This document shows, piece by piece, positions 7,611 through 16,233 of a stretch of 64,000 nucleotides of DNA. Origin of the DNA: Actinomycetota bacterium (lineage in GTDB: Bacteria; Actinomycetota; Aquicultoria; SURF-47); NCBI GenBank assembly GCA_003599235.1, contig QZJE01000002.1, positions 1-64,000 of the forward strand, given 5' to 3'. Every line of letters starts with the position of its first letter. Position 1 is the first letter of the stretch. The translations under genes and the position numbers were made by a program. The notes beneath the pieces are model-generated. The model was not told the DNA's origin and ran no database searches. It worked only from the letters and a program-made list of their open reading frames with translations.

Positions 7611-8302
7611 TGGCTAAAGACATGTCCTTAATGGGGCACTTAGAAGAACTAAGGCTTAGAATAATAAAGATAGTTCTGGCCCTAATTATTGCGGCCAGTG
7701 TTTGCTACGCTTTCTTTGATGAATTACTTAAAATCATCCTCATACCCCTAGGCAACCAAAAGTTAGTGTATCTAACAGTAACCGAGCCCTTTATTGCCCG
7801 CTTCAAGCTAGGTTTCATGGCAGCTCTAGTAGTATGTTTACCCATAATCATCTATCAAGTACTAGCTTTTTTAGCTCCAGGGCTAGATAGAAGGGAAAAG
7901 AAGTATCTATTCTTCTCCGTGCTGCTAATAGTGCCTTTATTTACCTGTGGGGCGGTATTTGGCTACTACGTTGTGTTGCCGGTAGGTATTAAGTGGCTAC
8001 TAGCCCAAAGCGGGCCGCATTTAAAACAAAACCTAACCGTGAGCAACTATATTTCATTTAGTCTCCTTTTCTTATTAAGCTTCGGCCTGACTTTTGAGAC
8101 TCCGGTGATAGTCTGGATGCTCTCGAAACTAAATATCGTTACTCATAAAACCTTACTAAGGAATTGGAGAATAGCCCTAGTATCTATCCTTTTTATTGCC
8201 GCTTTTATTACCCCTGATTGGAGCCCGGTTACAATGATGCTGGTAGCAGCTCCGGCCTTCGTCCTTTATTTCTTAGGAATTATTTTGGCTAGGTTCTTTT
8301 AA
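7610..8302 (+). CDS. tatC: Sec-independent translocase TatC
   Basis: 'MGHLEELRLRIIK', multi-TM, 'FGLTFETPVIV', 'RNWRIALVSILFIAAFITPDWSPVTM'. Confidence 0.95.
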   Translation: MAKDMSLMGHLEELRLRIIKIVLALIIAASVCYAFFDELLKIILIPLGNQKLVYLTVTEPFIARFKLGFMAALVVCLPIIIYQVLAFLAPGLDRREKKYLFFSVLLIVPLFTCGAVFGYYVVLPVGIKWLLAQSGPHLKQNLTVSNYISFSLLFLLSFGLTFETPVIVWMLSKLNIVTHKTLLRNWRIALVSILFIAAFITPDWSPVTMMLVAAPAFVLYFLGIILARFF

Positions 8303-8346
8303 AATAGAGCTAATGGATGTAAGCTATTAGATAGGAGGAATTAATT

Positions 8347-8517
8347 ATGCCAAGTTTAGGACCAGTAGAACTAATAATAATCTTATTTATTGTCTTGCTA
8401 TTGTTTGGTGCCAAAAAGCTACCAGAAATCGGCTCAGCTTTAGGAAAAGGCATTAAGGCTTTTAAGAGTTCGCAAGAAAGCGAAACCAATCAAGACGATA
8501 AAAAAGGTAAAAAATAA
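8347..8517 (+). CDS. tatA: TatA/E-family small protein (56 aa, absent from ORF track)
   Basis: [64 protein letters not shown] upstream. Confidence 0.88.
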   Translation: MPSLGPVELIIILFIVLLLFGAKKLPEIGSALGKGIKAFKSSQESETNQDDKKGKK

Positions 8518-8544
8518 CCCCCCAAAAGCTTTATAATATTCTTC

Positions 8545-9918
8545 ATGAGAAAGTTTCTAGCCGTCTTGAAGGCAAAAACATCTGTCAGCATAATTAGGCT
8601 GTTTAAAGTTGGAGGCGGCTCTACTTTTCCGGGCCTTTTGGCAGAAAAAATCGATCCCCAAATTATAACTAAGCTATCTTCTAAACTAAAGTACGGAAGC
8701 ATCATCATAACCGGTACTAATGGCAAGACCACTACCTCTAAGATGATTAGCGATATTCTAACCAAAGCTGGGTACGAAGTTGTTTCTAACCGGGCAGGCT
8801 CCAATATGACCAGGGGAGTAGCATCTTCCTTGATTGAGAAAAGTTCCTGGATGGGGACTAAGATAGATGGTGATATAGGGGTTTTTGAGATTGATGAGGC
8901 TACTATGGCCTATGCCGTTAAAAAAATTAAGCCCAAAGCCATACTAGTAACCAATCTCTTTCGTGACCAGTTAGATAGGTACGGCGAACTCGATAAAACG
9001 GCAAAAATCATCAAGGATTCATTTAGTGACGCAAATAAGACCCAAATTATTCTAAATGCAGATGACCCATTAGTGGCCAGTATGGGCCAAGATGTTAATG
9101 CCAGCTATTATGGTTTAGATGACTCAAACATTGTAGCTACGTCTGAAGCGGCTATGGATTCAAAGGATTGCCTTAGATGCGGAGCAGAACTGGTTTTTAA
9201 ACAACGATATTTCGGTCATAGCGGTATATATAGTTGTCCAAATTGCGGTTTTGCTCGCCCTAAACCAAAAAATATTGCTTTCAACATCAGTCTTAGCCCT
9301 GAGGCTACCTTTATGCAATTGAGATTACATAGCGATGCTATTGGTGTATCGATAAATCTGCCAGGTTTATTCAATGTCTACAACGTTCTAGCTGCTGCTT
9401 CGCTAACTCACTGGTTAGGGGTTGATAAGAAAATAATTAGTGAATCAATAAATGCTTTCCAAGCCGCTTTTGGACGGATGGAGAAAATTACCATTGGCAA
9501 AAAGCATATGTTGATCCTTCTGGTTAAAAACCCCACCGGTTTTAACCAAGTGTTACGAAGTATCACCTCAGATGATACAAAGAAAACTGTAGCTATCTTG
9601 TTAAACGATAACTTTGCTGACGGTACTGACGTCTCCTGGATATGGGATAGTGAATTGGAGTTGTTAAAAAACAGAACCGGCCGTATATTTGTCGGTGGCA
9701 TCAGGGCACAGGATATGGCATTAAGGTTAAAATATGCAGGTCTTAATATGTCCTTTGTTAAAATTATCAAAGAAGAAGAAAAGGTTATTGACGAATCTTT
9801 AGATAGCTTACCAGATGGCCAAACCCTATATGTGATGCCAACATACACCGCTATGTTAAAGATTAGAAACATGCTTACCAGCCAAGGATTAGTTAAAGGG
9901 TTTTGGGAGGGGCAATGA
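8545..9918 (+). CDS. murT: Lipid II isoglutaminyl synthase subunit MurT
   Basis: Mur ligase P-loop 'GTNGKTTTSKM', internal zinc ribbon CLRCGAE...CPNCG, DUF1727-type C-terminus. Confidence 0.9.
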   Translation: MRKFLAVLKAKTSVSIIRLFKVGGGSTFPGLLAEKIDPQIITKLSSKLKYGSIIITGTNGKTTTSKMISDILTKAGYEVVSNRAGSNMTRGVASSLIEKSSWMGTKIDGDIGVFEIDEATMAYAVKKIKPKAILVTNLFRDQLDRYGELDKTAKIIKDSFSDANKTQIILNADDPLVASMGQDVNASYYGLDDSNIVATSEAAMDSKDCLRCGAELVFKQRYFGHSGIYSCPNCGFARPKPKNIAFNISLSPEATFMQLRLHSDAIGVSINLPGLFNVYNVLAAASLTHWLGVDKKIISESINAFQAAFGRMEKITIGKKHMLILLVKNPTGFNQVLRSITSDDTKKTVAILLNDNFADGTDVSWIWDSELELLKNRTGRIFVGGIRAQDMALRLKYAGLNMSFVKIIKEEEKVIDESLDSLPDGQTLYVMPTYTAMLKIRNMLTSQGLVKGFWEGQ

Positions 9919-10673
9919 AGCTTACAATCTTTCATCTTTACCCTGAAGCTATGAATCTATATGGAGACTTAGGAAATATCCTTACACTGGTAAAGAGGTG
10001 CCAGTGGCGCGGAATTGATGTTGAAGTAAGCAATATCAAGGTAGGAGACAAGGCAGATTTTAACCAAGCTGACCTTATTTTTTTAGGTGGAGGCCAAGAC
10101 CGTGGTCAGTCTATAATAGCCCCTGATTTATTAAGAAAAGGGTCCCAGATCAAAGAGGCGGTAGATAATGGTGCGGTGTCTCTGACTATTTGCGGAGGGT
10201 ACCAGCTTTTTGGGAAGTATTTTAGGACAGCCGAGGGCACAGAAATTAAAGGAATTGAAGTTTTTGATGCTTATACGGTTGCCGGAAATAGACGCCTTAT
10301 TGGAAACGTAATAGTTGAGGCCGGAAACTGGGCTAGTGGCCAAAACCAAGAAAAGCTGGTGGGTTTTGAAAACCATAGCGGGAAAACCATTCTTTTAAAT
10401 GATTTATCTCCACTGGGAACCGTTGTTAAGGGTTTTGGTAATGACGGGGAAGGAAAAACGGAAGGAGCAGTTTACAAAAACGCTTTCGGTACTTATTTAC
10501 ATGGTTCACTGCTTCCCAAAAACCCCTGGTTTGCTGATTATCTAATTCTAAAAGGACTTAAGCGAAAACACTTAGAAATAGAAGGCTTAGATGAGCTAGA
10601 TGACACATTAGAAATGGATGCCAACGTAGCTGCTCAAAAGAGGGCAATGACTGCTAAAACCACCTATATCTAA
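9915..10673 (+). CDS. gatD: Lipid II isoglutaminyl synthase glutaminase subunit GatD
   Basis: 'HLYPEAMNLYGDLGNI', 'LTICGGYQLFG' class I GATase Cys, 'YLHGSLLPKNP'; ATGA overlap with murT. Confidence 0.9.
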   Translation: MKLTIFHLYPEAMNLYGDLGNILTLVKRCQWRGIDVEVSNIKVGDKADFNQADLIFLGGGQDRGQSIIAPDLLRKGSQIKEAVDNGAVSLTICGGYQLFGKYFRTAEGTEIKGIEVFDAYTVAGNRRLIGNVIVEAGNWASGQNQEKLVGFENHSGKTILLNDLSPLGTVVKGFGNDGEGKTEGAVYKNAFGTYLHGSLLPKNPWFADYLILKGLKRKHLEIEGLDELDDTLEMDANVAAQKRAMTAKTTYI

Positions 10674-10795
10674 TCATTGCTTTTGCCTAACAAGTGATTG
10701 ACAAGCCAACTCGAATACTTTAAATTAATTGATAGTAAGTTGATAAAAAAAGACAAGTATTAATTGCTTGCAGCAAAGAATAAAGTGGGGTTTAA

Positions 10796-11890
10796 TTGCA
10801 AAATTACAAATCACTTAAAGTAATAGGAATCATTATTTTAATTTTGTTAGTACTTCTTGTTGCCTTTGCGGCAACAGGGCTTGTTAGTACTCCAAGAGCA
10901 GTTCAGCGTATTGTTTTTAGTGTTTGGTTTAAAGTAACCAGGGCAGAAAGCAACAGTGAAAAAATGGTTGAATACCATATTGCTCCAAAAATTAAGGTAG
11001 TAGATGACAAAGGTAAAGTTAGCTACACCTATAAGTATACTAACGAAAACCGCCACTTAATTGAGCGTGAATCAGCCATTTGTGAGGCATGCCACGGGAC
11101 CATGAGGAGCGATGATCCCAAAAATATTGTACATAAAAGCATGTTTGACGCTCCTATGCTTAATTTTAACTGTACCGATTGCCATAAAAAGGTGGACTTA
11201 GCTAAAAGGAGCCCAGGCAGGGCTACCATCCAAGTGGATAGAACTTCATGTCTACCTTGTCACGATGCTTTGGGCAGTCAGTCTACAGCTGAGGAAACCG
11301 GAGGACAGACCTGGGGGACAAAGAAGGCGCCAAAAATGCCGTCTTCTATGAAGCTGCACGGAAACGATGCTGTTTCAGGCAAACAATGGATCTTACAACA
11401 TCCCAGGTTAGCTATGGGTCTTGGGATCAATGATTGTCGTAGTTGTCACCTAAAAGGTTCAGAGCTTGATTTTTGTAATGAATGCCATATGAGGGGCGGT
11501 TCAATGCCATCCAGTCATAGGGCAGTATATAGCGTGAGATTAAACGAGTTATTTCCTAAAATTACCCAAAAAACCAATAAAGTTAAAGCTAGATGGCTTG
11601 GCTATCACTTCGTATTTGTAAAGAAGGCCTTGAAAAAGATAAACGTAACTGTTAATTCATCAGAGAAATTACCATTAGACAAACTACAAAAGCTTTCTTG
11701 CGGAGCTTGTCATGACATCAAGGGCTGGTGCAACCGCTGTCATACCCCTCACACCAGTAATTGGCTAGACCCGGTTAAGGGGCACCCTGCATCGATTCTC
11801 AAACATGGCAAAAAACATTGTTCCAAGTGTCATGATTATCTAGGCGAGAAGTGTACGTCTTGCCATGAATCGCGCGGGGAACTACATTAA
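10796..11890 (+). CDS. Multiheme c-type cytochrome (9 CXXCH)
   Basis: N-terminal TM anchor; CEACH, CTDCH, CLPCH, CRSCH, CNECH, CGACH, CNRCH, CSKCH, CTSCH. Confidence 0.9.
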   Translation: MQNYKSLKVIGIIILILLVLLVAFAATGLVSTPRAVQRIVFSVWFKVTRAESNSEKMVEYHIAPKIKVVDDKGKVSYTYKYTNENRHLIERESAICEACHGTMRSDDPKNIVHKSMFDAPMLNFNCTDCHKKVDLAKRSPGRATIQVDRTSCLPCHDALGSQSTAEETGGQTWGTKKAPKMPSSMKLHGNDAVSGKQWILQHPRLAMGLGINDCRSCHLKGSELDFCNECHMRGGSMPSSHRAVYSVRLNELFPKITQKTNKVKARWLGYHFVFVKKALKKINVTVNSSEKLPLDKLQKLSCGACHDIKGWCNRCHTPHTSNWLDPVKGHPASILKHGKKHCSKCHDYLGEKCTSCHESRGELH

Positions 11891-12420
11891 TGATAAACAA
11901 GATAAAAGCAAGCGTATTAACCATAATCGTTATAGTTGTATCGGTTTTTATGGGCAAGTCTTTTTTGAACAGATATATTTTTGCCGAAGTACAACCGGTA
12001 CAACCCATCAAGTTTAATCACCGCTCCCATGTAACTAACAATAAAATTCCTTGTAAGTACTGCCATATATATGCCAAGAGGTCTAATGTATCCGGTGTTC
12101 CCAGTGTTGAGCGATGCATGGGATGTCACAGCTCCATTAAGAACGTTAAAAACGATAAAGGTGAGTTAAAAAAGCTGGTTAGCCACTGGGAGAATAAAAA
12201 GCCGATTGCCTGGACCAAGGTATATAACTTAGCTGATTACATTTACTTTTCTCATAGGTCTCATATAACGGTAGCCAAAATTGATTGCAAAGAATGTCAC
12301 GGAGATGTGGCTAAAATGGATACTGTAAGAAGGGTTCCCAATATTAACATGGGATGGTGTCTGCACTGTCACTCAGATAACAACGGCCCCACCGGCGACT
12401 GCTGGGGATGTCACCAATAA
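11890..12420 (+). CDS. Pentaheme cytochrome c, ActA-like / cytochrome c7-like
   Basis: CKYCH, CMGCH, CKECH, CLHCH, CWGCH; 'FNHRSHVTNNKIPCKYCH'; adjacent to ACIII-like genes. Confidence 0.8.
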   Translation: MINKIKASVLTIIVIVVSVFMGKSFLNRYIFAEVQPVQPIKFNHRSHVTNNKIPCKYCHIYAKRSNVSGVPSVERCMGCHSSIKNVKNDKGELKKLVSHWENKKPIAWTKVYNLADYIYFSHRSHITVAKIDCKECHGDVAKMDTVRRVPNINMGWCLHCHSDNNGPTGDCWGCHQ

Positions 12421-12439
12421 ATAAGCTGTAAGCTGTAAG

Positions 12440-12607
12440 CTAGACGCCGTAATAGTCGTCTTTAACATTGCGGCGAGCACGGGATTTTCTAAAGGGGATT
12501 AAACTGTAAGCTTTATTAGATACATAGGCAACTGCCGCTAATTTAGAGCCTTTTGCTAGTTTAGACAAAAACTCTCTTCTATTAATTTCTTTAAGCTTTT
12601 TACTCAT
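12440..12607 (-). CDS. Small RR-motif (Tat-signal-like) protein, 55 aa, at the end of the ACIII-like operon
   Basis: MSKKLKEINRREFLSKLAKGSKLAAVAYVSNKAYSLIPFRKSRARRNVKDDYYGV; not in ORF track. Confidence 0.6.
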   Translation of the reverse strand: MSKKLKEINRREFLSKLAKGSKLAAVAYVSNKAYSLIPFRKSRARRNVKDDYYGV

Positions 12608-12626
12608 GACCAAACCTTTCTAAACA

Positions 12627-13694
12627 CTACTGCCAACCTTGCTGTTTAGCAATTAAAGGATCATTAACAAGTGCATCTTTATCAGGCAAGATATTTGGAT
12701 TATATTTAACCAGCATAAGAAAAACCACAATTACTCCTGATATTACTCCTACAAAAGTAATGATATTTACAGGGCTTAATATAAATGTTTTAGTAATTAG
12801 ATGCTCCTTTTCTAAAACTGGAACAATCACCAAGTATTTTTCCAGAAAAACGCCGCCCAATACTGATACGGCCACCATCGTTACCCTACTAGCTGAGTTT
12901 CTAACCTTGCTAAAGATAAGCGATATAAAAGGTATACCGCTTAAGAGCACCAGAGAAGTTAAAAATACCGGCCGGTAATACCCATAGATGCGCAAATAAA
13001 CAGGAATAGTCTCTTCTGGAAGTTGAACAAACCAAATAGCCATGTATTGAACCCACCACAGAAAAGTCCAAACAATTGTTAAGGCTAACATTATCTTAGC
13101 TGAGGTTAAAAAGTGTTCGTCACCAAAAACCTTAATTCCTGAATATTTTTTGGCAAAAAACATGGTAATTATAAGCAGGCCAATACCGCCGTATAGAACG
13201 GTTGTAAAGTTAAGCACAGAATACATTGTATCGGCAAAGTGGTGGTTTAAAAGCATGCCGATATCCCAAGAAGTAAGAGTTTGGTAAATTACCAGTGATA
13301 ATAATGTAAAAAAGCTGCCCAATAAAAGAGTGTTGTTAAGAGCTGGCACTCCTTCATCCTTAATCTGGACTGTTCTGCGTGATTTTATAAACAAAAACAA
13401 CGCCAATCCGTAAACGACCACAAAAGCAAGTGATTGTCTTATGATAAAGAAAAGGTAATTAAACCATACGCTGTCAGCTGTACTGTGAGCCCAGGTAAAA
13501 ACAGAATCTTTGCTATACAGGATAGCAGCAAGCATTAATATGCCGACTGGCAGAAATGATAAACCTAAAGATAAAGATAAACGAAAAATAGAGGCTCCCC
13601 ACCTAGCTGAGGTAATGCGCAATATTACTCCGATAGCTAAAGCTCCCTGGGTAACTGCCATGGCAAACAGAAACATAGTAACGAAAATACCCAT
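12627..13694 (-). CDS. actF: ActF-like quinol:cytochrome c oxidoreductase membrane subunit
   Basis: Polytopic membrane protein ('MGIFVTMFLFAMAVTQGALAIGVILRIT'), last large gene of the ACIII-like cluster. Confidence 0.7.
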   Translation of the reverse strand: MGIFVTMFLFAMAVTQGALAIGVILRITSARWGASIFRLSLSLGLSFLPVGILMLAAILYSKDSVFTWAHSTADSVWFNYLFFIIRQSLAFVVVYGLALFLFIKSRRTVQIKDEGVPALNNTLLLGSFFTLLSLVIYQTLTSWDIGMLLNHHFADTMYSVLNFTTVLYGGIGLLIITMFFAKKYSGIKVFGDEHFLTSAKIMLALTIVWTFLWWVQYMAIWFVQLPEETIPVYLRIYGYYRPVFLTSLVLLSGIPFISLIFSKVRNSASRVTMVAVSVLGGVFLEKYLVIVPVLEKEHLITKTFILSPVNIITFVGVISGVIVVFLMLVKYNPNILPDKDALVNDPLIAKQQGWQ

Positions 13695-14278
13695 TAATTA
13701 ACTCCTGACTTAATGTAGTTGACTAGCTTCCATCTTTCATTGGGATCCATGGCGTCTTTAAATCCTGGCATAATCGAGCCCCCGCCTTGACCGATAGTAA
13801 AAAACAGCTGCTGGTCTAGCGAGTTACGAAAATAGTCAATATCTATTTCGTCGTCGCCAACAAATCCGGAAAGGTAACGGCTTAAGTCGTCTTTTTCGGT
13901 TTTAGATATTTTTCCAAGGCTGGCAACAGTCCCCATAAGACCGATGCCATCACCATTCTTGCCGTGGCATGCCGCACAGAAATCTAAATATAATTCCTTG
14001 CCTTCTTTGAGATTTTCCTCGGTTGATTTCTCTGTGTTTATCATAGTGTTAGCATTTTCTCTTAAGCTTACTTCCGGTAAACTTTCCTTGGTGGGCACCG
14101 CCCCTATGGCCGGCTCTGAGTATGGCTGCTCTTGGGGCCAAGGGGAAACTTGATGAATCTCCCGGTAGCCGCTGCAGTCATACCAGGCATCGTATACACC
14201 GTAGACAACAAAGGACATAATTATTGATATACTCAGAATTATTAGGTTTCTGTACAGCTTGCTACTTGTATCTGCCAA
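13694..14278 (-). CDS. actE: ActE-like monoheme cytochrome c
   Basis: Single CAACH heme site 'YLDFCAACHGKNGDGIG', N-terminal TM, 'GSIMPGFKDAM'. Confidence 0.8.
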   Translation of the reverse strand: MADTSSKLYRNLIILSISIIMSFVVYGVYDAWYDCSGYREIHQVSPWPQEQPYSEPAIGAVPTKESLPEVSLRENANTMINTEKSTEENLKEGKELYLDFCAACHGKNGDGIGLMGTVASLGKISKTEKDDLSRYLSGFVGDDEIDIDYFRNSLDQQLFFTIGQGGGSIMPGFKDAMDPNERWKLVNYIKSGVN

Positions 14279-16231
14279 CTAGTTTTCCCCTGTTATTACT
14301 TCAACATTGTATTTATTGAATATGTTAAGTGCTTTTTTAAGATTAGATGGTTCTTTGTCGGCAACAGTTATATTAAAGCGGTCTAAACTGGCTTTTCGAT
14401 TATATCCTTTAAGATCCGAAGGCATCCTTGCCAGATATATCAGTCCTACAGTGGCTCCAATAAGGCCACCTAATGCACCCAATAAGCCAGCGGAGAATAC
14501 TACAGTAGGCCAGGTTACAATCTCAAAAGGACCGGTTTTAATAGGATATAAAAGCATGCTACCAGCACTCATGGCAACACCTAAAATAGCAAAAATTATA
14601 CCCCCTGCTGCTGCAAACCTTATTACATGAATACGTCTGGTTCTTAGCTTTGCTATTAAATAACTTGGTTTTAACGAAAACCTAGGTTCTTCTGAATCCA
14701 ACAAACTGTCTATTTCATCACTAGGGACAGGGCAATGAACATTTAACTCCCTAATGCCTGCTTCCTTTAGCTCTTTTAGAGCTAAAATAGCGTCATCGTG
14801 GTATTGAAATCCTCCCATAATAACAATAGGCGAGCCTCCATTAGTTAAGGTTACTGGCTCTTTTTGATTATTATTTTCTAAAGCTTTGCTCTCTTTTAAA
14901 TGCCCGCCTCTTTTAGGAAAAGGCAGCAGCTCTTTTACCTCAAATATCGATATTACCGGAATTATTTTTATTGCTAACAAATAAACAAAAACGAATATGC
15001 TTACCGACCAAAGTAAAATGGAATACTCAGCCCAGTTGGGAGCGTAATCAAACCAGGTAGTAGGCAGGTATCCTATAGCCAAAGAAGGAATGCACATCAA
15101 ATAACGCTCAAAGTACATAGCAATCTCAATACCCACAGCAATACAGAATAAAGCGGTTAAGTTGGTCCTTATTTTTCTCATAAACAAAGAAAGGGGAACG
15201 ATGCTGTTTAGAATGACCATCGTCCAAAATATCCAGGCATAAGGCCCGCGTATTTTTGCCACAGCCGGCATTAGCTCGAAGTTAGCTTTTTTAATCCAGG
15301 GAACAAAAAGCTCAATTAGATATATATAACTAATGCCCATACTGGCTAAAAGTACCAATTTAGATAGATTGTCGAAGTATTGCAACTTAAGATATTTTTC
15401 GAGTTTTAAATATTTGCGGACCAAAACCAGAATCATAATAACGCCAGATACTCCAGATAGCAGGGCTCCGGTTACGAAATAAAAAGGGTATATTGTGCTA
15501 TGAGAGCCTGGCATGGTAGTCATATTAGGCACAAATGAGGTAACGGTATGCATAGATACTGCAACAGGTATAATGCAGCAAGCTATAAGTACGTAAGCTC
15601 TTCTAAAGTGTCTCCATTGCTCAACTGTTCCTCTCCAGCCAAGCGAGAGTATGGTATATAGTTTTTTTCTCCAGCCACTCATTGTATCTCTTAAAGCGGC
15701 AAAATCGGGTATCGAGCCTACGAATAAAAATAAGATACTAGCTGTCAGGTAACTCATTAAGCCGATTACGTCCAAAGTTAAAGGCGAGCGAAAGTTTAGC
15801 CACATTAAACGGAAGCTGGTAACTGGTAGAGTAAACCAAAAACGCCAAGGGCGGCCCATGTGACAGATAATAATAATACAAGCCACAATCAAAGCAAATC
15901 CGGTAGCCATCTCAGCTGCCCTGTAAATTGGGTTTCTCCAGTGACTTTTAGTTAATAATAAGATTCCGGATAAAAGTGTTCCGGAAAGGGAAAAGCCCAC
16001 CCAGAAAATGAAGGTCGGCAAGTCAAGCCCCCAATATATCGACTCTCTGGTAGCCCACATACCTAGTCCGATTGAGCTTTGAAAATAATAGACTACAGCA
16101 CCGTAGAGAACTAAAAGACCTGATACCGCCAAAGCTATACAGTAACCCCGGCTAAAAGTGGTTAGGGTGCGTTCCACATCTTTATTTATATCGGCGTATT
16201 CTATGCCTTCGAACTCATTATGTCCGCTCAT
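14279..16231 (-). CDS. Fused ActC-ActD-like protein: NrfD polysulfide-reductase-like domain + DUF3341 domain
   Basis: NrfD-like helices (residues ~1-430) followed by 'GGFQYHDDAILALKELKEAGIRELNVHCPVPSDEI' and two TMs typical of DUF3341/ActD. Confidence 0.82.
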   Translation of the reverse strand: MSGHNEFEGIEYADINKDVERTLTTFSRGYCIALAVSGLLVLYGAVVYYFQSSIGLGMWATRESIYWGLDLPTFIFWVGFSLSGTLLSGILLLTKSHWRNPIYRAAEMATGFALIVACIIIICHMGRPWRFWFTLPVTSFRLMWLNFRSPLTLDVIGLMSYLTASILFLFVGSIPDFAALRDTMSGWRKKLYTILSLGWRGTVEQWRHFRRAYVLIACCIIPVAVSMHTVTSFVPNMTTMPGSHSTIYPFYFVTGALLSGVSGVIMILVLVRKYLKLEKYLKLQYFDNLSKLVLLASMGISYIYLIELFVPWIKKANFELMPAVAKIRGPYAWIFWTMVILNSIVPLSLFMRKIRTNLTALFCIAVGIEIAMYFERYLMCIPSLAIGYLPTTWFDYAPNWAEYSILLWSVSIFVFVYLLAIKIIPVISIFEVKELLPFPKRGGHLKESKALENNNQKEPVTLTNGGSPIVIMGGFQYHDDAILALKELKEAGIRELNVHCPVPSDEIDSLLDSEEPRFSLKPSYLIAKLRTRRIHVIRFAAAGGIIFAILGVAMSAGSMLLYPIKTGPFEIVTWPTVVFSAGLLGALGGLIGATVGLIYLARMPSDLKGYNRKASLDRFNITVADKEPSNLKKALNIFNKYNVEVITGEN

Positions 16232-16233
16232 AT

